A DNA stretch of 64,000 nt from Deroplatys truncata. Its lineage: Eukaryota; Arthropoda; Insecta; Mantodea; Mantidae. The number at the start of each line of letters is the position of its first letter. The stretch's first letter is position 1. Positions 1 to 10,705 of the stretch are shown here, in pieces. The DNA lies in assembly GCA_030765065.1 (NCBI GenBank), contig CM060990.1, positions 458,264,321 to 458,328,320 of the forward strand. The letters are read 5' to 3'. Under the pieces are notes generated by a model that worked only from the letters and a program-made list of their open reading frames with translations, did no database searches and was not told the origin of the DNA. Position numbers and translations under genes: made by a program.

Positions 1-640
1 TGATTCCGATGTCCTAACAAACATCATATCCAAGACACGAAGCGTCGGCATATATTTCATAATCTAGGCACTCTCTTGGTCTCTCGTAAATAAATCCATA
101 ATTTTTTTAAATGCAGCCTGGTGCCTTTCTTTCCATTTCCAATTTTGGCCCTTTTGCAATAAATCGCGTTTTGGCGCAATTTCCGCGGCATAACACGGAA
201 TAAATTTACTTTGGAAGTTTGAAATTCCGAGTAAAGAGCGAACTTGTTTGATGTTCCTGACGGGATTTGGTACGATTCCTTTTTCGCTTATTACGTATCC
301 GAGGAACTCGACTTCCTGAACACAAAACTGCTATTTCTTTAGATTTACTGTCATGCCATTTTCGTTTAGTTTGGATACCACGTAATTTATATGTTCCAAA
401 TTGTCCTCAAAATTATGATCAACTATCAGGAAGTCATCGATGTATTGTATAAGAAACCCAACGGCTTTGTCGCCGAATATAGCGTTATTGGCTCTCAAAA
501 ACCCATCCCCCAACGTATTTAGGACGAAGACTGAGGTATTAAATTTAAACTAGAATAATAAGAACGAAGTGTATTGTTTCACATTGTCTTCTATTTCTAT
601 CTGCCAGAGTCCTAGTTGTCGATCTCTTTGGGCATCACTG
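1..640 (-). pseudogene. Ty3/gypsy-type reverse transcriptase / RNase H remnant
   Basis: Read on the minus strand this stretch carries, in order, a reverse transcriptase palm segment (LWQIEI near 600), the catalytic YIDD block with its flanking residues (about 440-450), a conserved FLGYVISEKG thumb/connection segment (about 285-320) and the start of an RNase H-like segment (YADAS near 30-45). The order matches Pol of Ty3/gypsy-class LTR retrotransposons. It is not functional: there is an in-frame stop between the YIDD segment and FLGY (about 330), another near 65, and frame changes near 550 and 60. No LTR is visible, so it is an internal fragment cut by the window edge. It is not obviously the same family as the LTR element at 26271-32064, whose RT is deleted, so the two cannot be compared directly. 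Confidence 0.85.
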
Positions 641-887
641 AGCTCATCAGGTAAGAACCTGCCAGTGTGTCTCGATGCAATTCCGTGGAGCCTGCTGGGT
701 CAAAGAATTACATCTTTCCCAGCGCAGGAATGGCGATGAGCCCGCCTTTGATCCTGCTAACCACTCTAAGGAGTAGAGCTCAGGCACGGCACTGTGAGGC
801 CACCATTCGTGAGCCGGTATCCTATTCACCTCCGTTACCTAGGTAGAAGCAACAACGCAATCCTGACGCTTGGGGCAACAGCAATAA
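641..887. other. unassigned interval before the piggyBac-like element
   Basis: No coding segment is recognisable. The stretch is richer in G+C than its surroundings and may be a repeat fragment, but I could not tie it to a family. Confidence 0.3.
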
Positions 888-890
888 CCC

Positions 891-970
891 TTTGCGACGC
901 ATAGCGTAGTAAAGCGTAGTGAAATGATAAGTGCCCTGCTGCGCATAGCGTAGTAGAACGTAGTAAATGT
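891..970. repeat. subterminal direct repeats of the piggyBac-like element
   Basis: GCATAGCGTAGTAAAGCGTAGT near 899-920 is repeated as GCATAGCGTAGTAGAACGTAGT near 943-964. The repeats lie directly inside the proposed left terminus and upstream of the transposase start. A role as transposase binding sites is inferred from the family, not shown. Confidence 0.5.
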
Positions 971-1169
971 GTTTATAGTTTCATATAGGTTCTGCTTATG
1001 CTGACCTCAGCTTTTAGGAGCTGTGTTGATGTAAACGTACTCCTGCTGCATTGTTCCAGCGATTTCGCAAGCCAGAATGTAATACCAAACCGTAAATAGC
1101 ACTGTTTACAGCAGGGTGCAGTTGTGTAAGTAAGCAGTTTCCTGTCGCATTTATAGCCATATCAGTACC

Positions 1170-2856
1170 ATGGAGGCTGTTCCAAGTACATCACGGTCTA
1201 GAAAACGTTGTAGTGAAAAGGTATTGGTAACAGACGAGGAAATACTTGCAGCAGTTTACGAGGAATTAGCTCGCGAAAGTAGCTCCGACGAATCTTGGTT
1301 CGGTGAGTTAGTGCAAGACAGTGATAAGGAACAAAGTGACAGTGAGAGTGCTGAGAGACAGGCAGTAGAACAGGGGGCTAAAGCTAGTGAAAGACAAATT
1401 AAAACAAAAGCAGTACCGGCACAGTGGACCTCTAATTTGACTTTCAATAAGTTAGAAACATTTTCATCCCCTACAGGTGCAAATCATTCTATTCCTACAG
1501 GAAGTCCAGAAATAGATTATCTTGAACTTTTTATAGATTCCAACTTTTGCGGAAAAATAGCGGAGGAAACCAACAGATATGCAGCTCAGATTCAAGCTAA
1601 AAAGGCGGATCCAAAATGGGAAGTTACAAATTCAAGGGAGATACAGGTTTATTTAGGTATTTTGATATATATGGGGATGATGCATTTACCTGAAACCAGA
1701 GATTACTTTTTGGGGGATTTTTGCATTTGTCCAATTGTAAGACAAGGAATGACGTTGCTCCGCTTTCAAAAGATATTGCAGTACCTTCACCTGAATGACG
1801 AATCTGCAAGACCACGATTGGGGGTAGATTCTTGCGATTATCTGTATAAAGTACGACCTGCTTTAGACATAATCAAAAAGTTTGCGAGTGTCTACAAATC
1901 AAATCGTGAACTTTCTGTTGACGAAGCGACGATAGGCTTCAAACGACGCGTCTTTCTAAAACAATATATGCCTGCTAAATGTACAAAATGGGGGATAAAG
2001 GCATGAGGTATTGCAGACAGTAAAAGTGAGTATTTATTGAAATGTAAAATCTATCTGGGAAAAAAGGAGGCGAGAAACAGCGATCTTCTACTTGGGGAAC
2101 AGGTTGTTTTAGACATGTGTTAAAAATATACAGGGTTTTGGCATCACGTATATTTTGATAATTGTTTTTACTTCGAGGCGGCTAATGAAATTACTTTTGG
2201 ACAGTAAAATGTATGCGTGTGGTACAACTCGTGCTGGAAGGAAAGACTGGCCAAAACAATTTTCAAAGCCAAAACAACTGAAATTGAAAAGGGGCTAATC
2301 TCGCAAACTGCAACATGAAGGCGTAACTGCGGTTGTTTGGCATGATAACAGGGACGTTCTTTATTATCTACAAACTCGTAATATGGCAGGAATTGATCTG
2401 GCAGACCAAAGGAGGGAGTATTACGGTGTCGGCCGACCCTAAAAAAGGGTGGAAATATCTGTTCAATTTTGTAGTGAATGTTGCTATCGTTAATAGTTTT
2501 ATTATATACGGCATTTCAAACAGACCTACTTCTACAGCTCATGGCAATAGGCTTCTTTACTACAGGCAAAACTTAGTGCAACAGTTAATCGCAGACTTCA
2601 CTTCACGTCGCGTAAGCGAGCGGGATTTCAGCGTAGCCTATCTTCTACTACTCCTGCACCAAGTTCTCTTCACACCCTCGTAAAAATTCAAGGCCGGGTG
2701 AAATCGTGTGCTCAGTGCATAGTGAAGAAAAGGAAAACACCATCAGGTCGTGGAATACAGTCACAACACAAGTGCAAACAGTGTGACATTGCATTGTGTA
2801 GAATTGGGTGCTTCCTCAATTATCATGAGGCAAAGGGGGTGGAAATTCAAAACTAA
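1170..2856 (+). pseudogene. piggyBac-like transposase (broken)
   Basis: A cut-and-paste transposase of the piggyBac (DDD) family. The intact first segment runs from 1170 to 2006 (278 codons). It has an acidic/serine N-terminus (ESSSDESW), then the family core with YLGILIYMG and LSVDEAT; the Asp codon near 1920 corresponds to the first catalytic residue. After a stop at 2004-2006 the reading continues with breaks: YFDNCFYF near 2150-2170 (second Asp), GIDLADQ near 2389-2410 (third Asp), then AIVNSFIIYG. A C-terminal cysteine-rich finger (CAQC, CKQC and following Cys/His) is open from about 2690 to the stop at 2854-2856. About 560 codons in total is normal for the family. All three catalytic aspartates are visible, but at least three stops or frameshifts make it non-functional. 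Confidence 0.88.
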
Positions 2857-3143
2857 TACAAGGGTGTACATACGCAACCATTAATAATCTTAAGTGTATA
2901 TATAACATTTGTATGGTGCAAGAGAATAGTCTAGCTAACATTTTATGGACATGCTGCAATATCTTCACTGCAATAATGGCAGGGATGTAAACATTTTAAG
3001 GGTGAGTACCATAATAATTTTGCAGAAATTATTGCATTTATTTTACTTAAGTATAACAGATTTTATTCCGGTTTTTAATACCCTAAAGTAACGAATTCCA
3101 TTGTCATTAATATTGCGGAGTTGTAAAGATGCATTGCAAAGGG

Positions 3144-4312
3144 GTGCATGTATATACGTGTTGTTTGTCTACAAAGGGGTTGATGTTTGCAGTTTTAAAT
3201 TATTGAAATAATATTTAATCTTATTTACTTCAAACCAATTTTAAATGAGTTATTAATTAATCAATTTCATTTAGCTACTAAAACATATAATTAGGCGTGT
3301 ATATAGGCCACTTTTAGTTTAACATCTGTAGTAGCAGCTCAGAATTTAAATGGACACAATTCTGCTTGGAGAACAACTAGCTAATACTCTATGCGCAGCA
3401 AAGGGATAACTAGATTAATTTAATCCGCATAATTCAGGCCAAATAACACGTGTTTCTTCTACGAAAATCATGGGCTGAACTAACCTCATGTTTAAGCACC
3501 GGCTTCCCAGTCAAACGTAAAGGAGCAACATGGACAATACTGATCAAGGAGGAGGAGGAGTAGCCTAATGTGCTATTTCAAACAGTATTTTGACTACACT
3601 ATAGTTAGCACCACGCTTCGCAGTGGAATTGCACTTGGAGACTAGAGATGATTGGAATGCTCTCACCTCTCAGCAGTATAACTAATTGTTCGCGGTAGTA
3701 CCTACAGAAACTCCTGTCAGTGTTACCTTCCAAACACAACGCAACACAAACAAAATAATACATCGAATTACAGGCTCGAATCTACCCCACTGCATAAGTA
3801 CACGTCGGACTTAGTTTCTTCATTCAATAACTCACTGTTTTTTCCTGGGTTTCCATATAACTATATACAAGTTTTAAGGCATTATTAGTTTATTCAATTC
3901 TATGTGCACTTTAAGATCTGTGTGGTAATAACAGCCAATTCTTCCTTTGTAGCATACCTAAGGCGATATCCAAATAGAGCACAAAGTCTTTCACGGCGGT
4001 TTTCCAAAGATTTCGTTAATTAAATGCTGCAGCACTTATAAGTATACGCAACAACTACGTAACTTGGAATCGGGCGAAATTTTTAAGAAAATTAATGATC
4101 AGGACAATTTACTTTTTTCTTCTTTCATCCCCTGTATTCATCTGTCGTTTACTGCTCACAGGTGTACCACACTGTTTATTTTCCTTCCACTGTTCTAGCC
4201 CCAAAAATCGTAAAACAAAGGTTGACATTATGAAACAAAGGTTGGCCGAATGTAGACTATTTCAAATTACTGGAATTTATCCTTGAAGAAATCATAACCT
4301 CTAGAAGTATAA
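3144..4312. other. AT-rich interval, nothing recognised
   Basis: No coding segment, structured RNA or repeat unit was recognised. Open stretches here are short and have no family resemblance. Confidence 0.4.
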
Positions 4313-4463
4313 TACAGAGAGTGCCAAAAAACTACGAAGCGGCTGCGTGGTGTTTTTCCTGTCCGCGTCCTCGGCGCTCATTGCCATCTGCCGCTATCAT
4401 AGAAAGGCGCGGATGAAACCATACAAATTTTTAAAACTACTTTTAAAGCCTTACTTACCAACT

Positions 4464-4975
4464 TTATAACAAGAGATGTTTAAACTGGCCACCATCGTTG
4501 TCCATACATTTTTGGCACCTCTTTAGGAAACTATCCATCACTCGCCATAGTTCATGTTGAGAAATGCTGGCAATTTCCTGACGGGTATTTTGTTTTAATT
4601 CTTCCAGGGTGTGTGGGTTTGTATTGTACACTTTATGTTTTAAGTTACCTCAAAGATAGAAATGCAGGGGGTTAGGTCAGGGGACCGAGGGGGCCACAAA
4701 TCTCTACTAAAAATTCTGTCCTCAAACACACTCTCAATTGCTCTCATCGAAATATTGGCCGTATAAGCTGTTGCAGAGTCTTGTTGAAAAAAGGCAAAAT
4801 CACGCTCCCTGCCTGTTAATTCTCTCTAAAAAAAGGGGGGGCCAAAATTGTATTCACATATGTACGGGCGTCAACTGTTAACTCGAAAAAAATTGGTCCT
4901 ATAACTCTTTCTCCGCTCATGACACACTATACACCAATTTTTTTCGTTATGAAGAGGTACTTCATGAACAATATT
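4464..4975 (-). pseudogene. Tc1/mariner-superfamily transposase, C-terminal half
   Basis: Reading leftward from about 4975: KIGVQCVMSGERVIGPIFFE, which in this family follows the first catalytic Asp; LTVDARTYVN; then, after frame changes, a segment with TPLHFYLRGNLKHKVY near 4640-4690, NPHTLEELKQ, QEIASISQHELWRVMDSF, and the terminal GGQFKHLLL followed by a stop at 4464-4466. The order matches DDE_3-type transposases of the group whose N-terminus is the DUF4817 helix-turn-helix. It lacks the N-terminus and first catalytic region and has several frame breaks. Confidence 0.75.
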
Positions 4976-5189
4976 ACCGGCTGCGCGGTGTTTTTCCATT
5001 GAACTGCTGCTATAAACAAGGTCACGATGCTGACTTCTTTTTTTGCCCTGCAGTGTGAAGTGCAGTATTGAGTTGACGGTGATGTGATGTAGTTCAGTTA
5101 TTAGAGTTATTTATTATTTTGTCCTGTACTTAGTCACAAAGTATATAGCTCAGTACGTGTTATGTGTTAACTTAGTCAGCTCACCAAGT

Positions 5190-5730
5190 GATAGTACGAT
5201 TTGCAGAAAGATTTCCATGTGTAAAAGTTCCAGGCCGTACAACAATTCATGAACTTTACAATAAATTTCAGGCCATAGGAAGTGTTCAGGCTAAGAAATC
5301 TAAAATATGGCGAAAGAGTTTTTTTCAAGTCAGTAGTTGAAGCAGTTGCCCGTGCATACGTGAATAACGTTTTGCCCCCTATTTTTAGAGAATTAACAGA
5401 TAGGGAGCGTGATTTCGCCTTTTTTTTCAACAAGACTCTGCAACAGCTTATGCGGCCAATATTCCGAAGAGAACAATTGAAAGTGTGTTTGAGGACAGAA
5501 TTATTAGTAGAGATTTGTGGCTCCTCGGTCCCCCGACCTAACACCCTGCGATTTCTATCTCTGGGGTAACTTAAAATAAAGTATACAAGACAAACCTACA
5601 CACCCTGGAAGAATTAAAAGTAAATATACGCCAGAAAACTGACAGCATTTCTCAACGTGAACTAGGAGTGATGGATAGTTTCCCTAAAGAGATGCCAAAA
5701 ACATATGGACAACGGGTGGCCAGTTTCAGC
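5190..5730 (+). pseudogene. same transposase family, N-terminal HTH joined to C-terminal part
   Basis: The plus strand carries FPCVKVPGRTTIHELYNKF and GSVQAKKSK (about 5205-5310), the helix-turn-helix N-terminus of the family. Next, with the first catalytic region missing, comes AYVNNVLPPIFRELTDRERDFAFF (about 5355-5430), a frame-broken second-Asp region, and then the tail with EELKVNIRQK and MDSFPKEMPK (about 5605-5705). The deletion removes roughly the first third of the catalytic core. Together with the minus-strand copy at 4464-4975 it forms the foldback element. Confidence 0.7.
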
Positions 5731-5896
5731 ATCTCCTTCCATAAAGTTGGTAAGTTTTGCCTTTAAAGGTAGTTTTAAAAAATTGTATGGTTTCATCTGC
5801 TCCTTTCTATGATAGTGGCAGACGGCAACGAGCGCCGAGGACGCGGAAAGGGAAAACACCCCGCAGCCGGTTCGTAGTCTTTTGGTTCATTCTGTA

Positions 5897-7400
5897 CTTG
5901 CCTTGTAGAATAAGGTGCTTAGTTTTGTTGAATGAATGCATCCATGTTTACTCAAACTGAGATACCAGAAACTGACTTTAGCACTTGCATGAACCTAACA
6001 TAATATACTTATCTTGATAATAGTTTTTACAGAAAGAGAATAAACAAAGAACGAAAGAACTCACTACCATAAAATAATGTGATGAGGTATTGAAATATAA
6101 ATTTTGTAACTATTATTAATGTACTCTTAAATAAATTTAAATGAAAAATATTCACATTTCTTCTGTTTTCCTTTTACTCTTTATTTTAAAATATATTGCT
6201 TTCGTAATGGAATGTTAGTTTCATTTCATTATTACATAATTAATTTATTTAAACCAAATAAACCTATCATTGGAAAAAGGGCGCATAACATATAACTAAT
6301 TTACCTATTATTCCTAAATTTGTGCAAATATCTGCATACCTGTAGCATTATAATGTAAGCAAATATTATATTTATCAAGTAAAGGAACTCAAATCATAAG
6401 TTGGAACGCAAAGAATATTGCAATACCAACATTTCTGCAAGCCATCTCAAAATACGGTTTATGTATATGTACTCTTTTTTCCGGAATCAGTATATTCTAA
6501 GATTTTCCATCTATCTATTAATAGTGAATAAACTAAACTGTCACTGTTTTTCCATCATTCTCACTGTTATTTCTTTTGACTCTTTCGCAGGTACGTGCCT
6601 CTGCTGAATATTTAATGTAGTGACACTATATTATCAAGAAAACTTGAAAACGCTTCAAAAGGGTAAGTATTATTGCAATTTCAGCTTCATACTGAACATC
6701 TCTATTACAGGAGGTGAAACAGAAATAAATGAATAAATATAATTCCATTAATACATTGGAAACGTTTTAAACACTTTTCTTCTAAATTTAATGGGTTTAT
6801 TGAAAACCACTTTGGAAAGCGGAGGAGTTTGATTACCACACACATTCCCTACAGCTGGATATGGCAATTCGCTCTTAAGAGATAAGATGACAGTTACCCC
6901 ACAGTGGAATGCGCGATCATTTTACAAAGACGGCCTCCACTGCTTTATTACTGCATAGAGGGAATTTTATGTATTTCTTTAGTGGTATTTAATTCCCTGT
7001 CCACTTCTCGTACCTTTTTACTGAAATATTCAATGAATGCCACTAAACGATTAATTGCATTGCTTCTAGCTATGAATGAAACAACGAAAGAAAGAAATCC
7101 TTTAGCTTAATAACTTAGCCACACACGCTTGAACTAAAAGCCAATAGGTACAGCATTTCTTAACAACCAGATTAAAAACTTATATAAATGCGCAGAGGTT
7201 TATCTAAGTGTTCGATATAAATACAAAAGGAAGTAGCGAATTTTTATATAAGATTTGATAGAAATAAAACAAATAAGTATTGTATTTAAATACGTAATAA
7301 AGGAGATAGCAACTAAGCACATTATGGCGGTTAGTTAATTAACAAGTTAAAAAACACACACATAAAATAAGTATGATAAAATATTTGCAGTGCCCAGACT
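5897..7400. other. AT-rich interval, nothing recognised
   Basis: No coding segment or repeat unit was recognised. It contains AT-rich, satellite-like low-complexity stretches around 6000-6400. Confidence 0.4.
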
Positions 7401-7403
7401 AGC

Positions 7404-7720
7404 ATGTGCAAGTCAAAACGGGACCATGAACAGCTCAAACAGAAAATACAGACAACCGGATTGAAGTTCCTCCTTCCTTTAGCACACCATACAGTATTGG
7501 GGAAAAAGCACAACGAAGATGTAGAACCAGAACTGCACATATACAACCTTATAGAAAGAATTAAACAACTACAAACAAATTGGTATGAACACGTTCGAAG
7601 GGTGAATAATGTATGCCCAATATCATGTTACATTTCCAACCACACAAAAAACAGTGAGCAGACCAATAAAAAGATGGATAAATGACTCTGTTCACGGTAG
7701 GGAGGGTCTATTTCCTTGAA
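7404..7720 (+). pseudogene. non-LTR retrotransposon ORF2 C-terminal tail
   Basis: The segment reads TGLKFLLPLAHHTVLGKKHNE, then NLIERIKQLQTNWYEHVRRV and, after a frame change near 7625, TVSRPIKRWINDSVHGRE. The succession 'KFLRR..GYT..DKK.NE / IYNL...I..YQ.NW.EHV.RM / GRPIKRW' is the conserved C-terminal tail of ORF2 in a widespread arthropod non-LTR retrotransposon group. Only the 3' end is present, as expected from 5' truncation during target-primed reverse transcription. A related tail lies at 58681-59020. Confidence 0.75.
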
Positions 7721-7789
7721 GGAAAATAAAAATAGTAAAACAAAAATCGAAGCGACGTTCAGTATTAGCAATTTTGTCTACTCAGCTGT

Positions 7790-7855
<66 letters not shown>

Positions 7856-7858
7856 CGC
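7790..7858. repeat. (GT)n microsatellite with GC tail
   Basis: About 29 GT units with one TTT interruption, passing into (GC)n. A short open frame across it is an artefact of the repeat. Confidence 0.98.
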
Positions 7859-8489
7859 CCGCCCGCGTGCATCCGTACTGAGGCACGCAGCCTTGTGATA
7901 GCGTGTTCACTTCACAGTAAATTACGGCTTACACATAATAGAAATGTATACGGGAGAAAGTGAAGATAAGATGTAGATTAGTTTTTGTTCTATCATGTTA
8001 GTTCAATATGGCTTACCTTAATCTTACGTGTTTGAATTATGATGCTATTAAAAATTAATACTTTTTCCGCTGAAATAAATAAGTTTCCAAGACTAATAAT
8101 TGTATACTACTTGTTCATTATTTTCAGTGAATATAATCACCAAATAATCGTACACACCTTACGAGTGTACCCGCTATGCTGTATACTGAAAGTGCTATGT
8201 GAATCCCAACAACGGAAGATGTTCATGGTGGATATAATAGAATTCATGGCACTACATGTTTCACGAGCTCAAGTAGGCTGAAGATAAAAACATTTTGATT
8301 TAAAAACTTACTGAAATAATAGACTTCTTAAGCTTTGACAATAAATGACTTATAGTACGTTCCTTATATTGCCCTGAAAAGGATCTCGCATATGCCTACT
8401 CCGAGCACTGTCTATTACACCGAGGGTTTTCCGATCTAAAACTCCCGCGTTACTTACTCATGAGTGATAGTAACATGTCCTATAATGAC
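7859..8489. other. interval without recognisable genes
   Basis: AT-rich sequence. An 80-codon open frame at 8039-8281 shows no domain or motif I recognise. Confidence 0.35.
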
Positions 8490-8720
8490 TACTAACTCTG
8501 TTATAACTGGTGTTGAAAGTGATGTCCATCTGCATTCAGATATTCCTGGCATCTTCGGATGAAATTTCTATCACAAGCATAAGTTTTTCTTGCGTAATGT
8601 TCGTAATTTCTGTTTTGTATTGTTCTTAAGTACGTCTATGTTGTGGGGATTGTTCCTATAAACTTTACGTTTACGATTTTTGCGTATATATTGTACATAA
8701 AAACTCTCTTTCAACGTGAA
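8490..8720 (-). pseudogene. Tc1/mariner-superfamily transposase C-terminal remnant
   Basis: On the minus strand, RKVYRNNPHNIDVLKNN (about 8640-8690) is followed, after frame changes, by NFIRRCQEYLNADGHHFQHQL and a stop near 8500. 'VYRNNPH.IDELK ... F..R...CI..DG.HF.H.L' is the standard C-terminal end of this transposase type. No upstream catalytic residues were found, and no terminal repeats could be paired. Confidence 0.65.
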
Positions 8721-10085
8721 TTTTTTGGTAGGCATTTCAGTGAATTAATAAGAATAATGAAATATAATTCACATCCCACACAAATGCTTCGAATAAACAT
8801 TCACTTTTGAGATGCGCAATGAACAAAGCGTAATCTTTACAACACGAAAAGATGCTCAACTTCAGTCTTTGCAGTACAAAAAGAGGGTAGCAACCAACAG
8901 TTAACATTCACAGGCTATCACTCCAGTTGTGCAGAGTGAACTGTTTGCGGTATTGAGTTACCTGAGACACCGAGATCACTGCAGTGCAAGCGAACTAGTA
9001 AACAGTATACGCGATCTGTGGCCCGGCTATAAATGAAACGCATGGTATTTACTCTCTAGAACATTAATGTATTTGTTTATTTGCACACGCATAAATTATA
9101 TAATCAATACATATTTTAGTTCCTTCTTCAGACAGAAGTCATCAATTATGGAGACTGCGCTTTGAGACGCAAAATTCTGCACTGTGTCTGCATCTTTAAT
9201 GCTGTGTCGGCAATCCATGCAGACACCAAAATATGTCTGATGCAGGATTAAACAGATCAGGATTCACAGTTTTAGTTAAAGGTTCTGCTTCTTTGCAAAA
9301 CCAATTCCCTGAATTAGTTAACCTATTTTGTTGTAGAAGCTTAGATAAATTGATGTACGAGTGACGAAAATCATGAAGTGCTACTGAGATTTATTCAGAG
9401 GAACTGTTACATATTTTATCACATGGTGTTTCATACAGTCTTTTTTGTATTCATTGTTCCCAAGAGTTTAATTGCCGGTATATCGGGCATCCGCCTTCGC
9501 TATGTCTAAAACTCACAGAGGCGTGCTCATGGCCAAAACCAGGGGGTACGTTCATTTATGTAATGGCCCTTTGGCGATTTAGTGTCAACATCCAAATTGC
9601 GCTAGTGCTGGAATTGAATATGTTCCAGGTTCAGCTTTTGAGTTAATTTATTTTCACTCTACACACTTCTGCGCAGAAAAGTGGCCCATTCTCCTAGATC
9701 GCAATACGGTTATTTCTTCCGTAGGGTTTACCATTTATCTGACACTATATTCCATCCAGCCCTAAACACTTCTATAACTGACTCGAAATACATTTTGAGA
9801 AACAAAAATGAGCTAATGAGGGATATCATAGTTGGTGTTATAAATATGGAAGTGTTAAAAAATAGCTGCAGCATTTGGCATAAATAACGAGAGGTGGGTA
9901 GCACAGTGTGATATTATTTCGAGACTCGACCTTGTGGAGGGAAGGATGTGAAATTAACTTTATCTACTACTAAAATGCACAACAGCTACTACATTTATCT
10001 CGAAAGTTTATGGACATGATTTCTATAGTTACTGCCGCTATCGAACAGGGATGTAGCGCTACATGGGCTGCTGGTATTGTGCCAT
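8721..10085. other. interval without recognisable genes
   Basis: Nothing supported. A somewhat more GC-rich patch at 8900-9040 follows the transposase remnant and could belong to the same transposon, but it has no diagnostic motif. Confidence 0.35.
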
Positions 10086-10089
10086 ATCT

Positions 10090-10705
10090 AGAAGAATCGA
10101 ATTCTCTTAGCCAAAAAATTACCTAAGAGATTAGGAGTAATAAGATGAAGGGCCTCCAGTAACTGGAGCACAGCATCGCACGTAGACCATTGTGTGCCCT
10201 TTGTGCTTCCATGATCCCTGGGAGGAAAGGATGAAGGGGAGAACCGAAGAGCGACCATATACGGATGACGATATGCGGGGTCCCTAACGATTCCAACATG
10301 ATACCAATCCTGATGCCAGCTGGACATGCCTGAGTCACCCGCTACCACCAGGGCGTCCCGGGTAAATACGAAACAGCTTCCAGGAAGGAAAGAGGCCCCA
10401 GCAGTCCCGCAAAATGTTAGAGAGAAATGTTTCCAAAGGGAAAACTCCACCGTGGTGCCAACATACCAAATGCCGTCGCCTGGTCCTACAACCCTTCAAA
10501 ATATGACGCGAAACAGATGAAAGGAAATGATAGGGACAGGAAATTCGCGGCAGAAGGGGAACCAACCCAGAATTCAGCTACGACTGGGGAAAACCACGAA
10601 AAATCCAAGGTCAGAGTGGGCGATCAACAGGAATCGAACCCGGGACCCCCCCAAATGCGAGCCCCACATTACCTCGAAGCCATCTCGCTCGGTCAAGAGA
10701 GTTTA
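10090..10705 (-). mobile_element. tRNA-headed SINE (long body)
   Basis: Read on the minus strand, 10705 downward begins with an A-box-like GAGATGGCTTCGAGG. About 40 bases on is a good B box, GGGTTCGATTCC (10633-10645). These are the internal RNA polymerase III promoter elements of a tRNA-derived head. The GC-rich body continues to about 10090 with GGTTTTCCCCAGTCGTAGC, a body motif shared by insect SINEs. The head is well supported; where the body ends is uncertain, and overlapping open frames here are incidental. Confidence 0.65.

Larger units (their letters stand above)
888..3143 (+). mobile_element. decayed piggyBac-like DNA transposon
   Basis: The interval encloses a broken piggyBac-type transposase (1170-2856). 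A CCCTTTGC motif starts at 888 and its reverse complement GCAAAGGG ends at 3143. Terminal CCC...GGG inverted repeats next to TTAA are usual for piggyBac elements, and about 2.26 kb is a normal size. The flanks here read ATAA on the left and GTGC on the right rather than TTAA, so the boundaries are tentative and the ends may have decayed. Just inside the left end are two near-copies of a GCATAGCGTAGTA motif, the kind of subterminal repeat piggyBac transposases bind. Confidence 0.6.
4315..5894. mobile_element. foldback derivative of a Tc1/mariner-superfamily transposon
   Basis: The two ends are inverted copies of one another. The left end begins CAGAGAGTGCC and the right end finishes TTCATTCTG, each followed inward by the same block of about 130 bp (GGCTGCG..., CGCGTCCTCGGCGC, TTTCTATGATAG, AACCATACAA). 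TA flanks both sides (4313-4314 and 5895-5896), the target duplication expected for this superfamily. Both arms carry the 3' (C-terminal) part of the same transposase gene, one on each strand and pointing outward. Between them near 4978-5310 lie a second copy of the terminal motif, a leader and the N-terminal helix-turn-helix segment of the gene. At 1580 bp it is a rearranged, non-autonomous composite. Confidence 0.8.

Noticed and set aside
2333..2683. 116-codon open frame as an independent gene
   Set aside because: It overlaps the decayed piggyBac transposase; only part of it is in the transposase frame, and the rest is a shifted reading.
7716..7898. 60-codon open frame rich in Val/Cys
   Set aside because: It reads through the (GT)n microsatellite.
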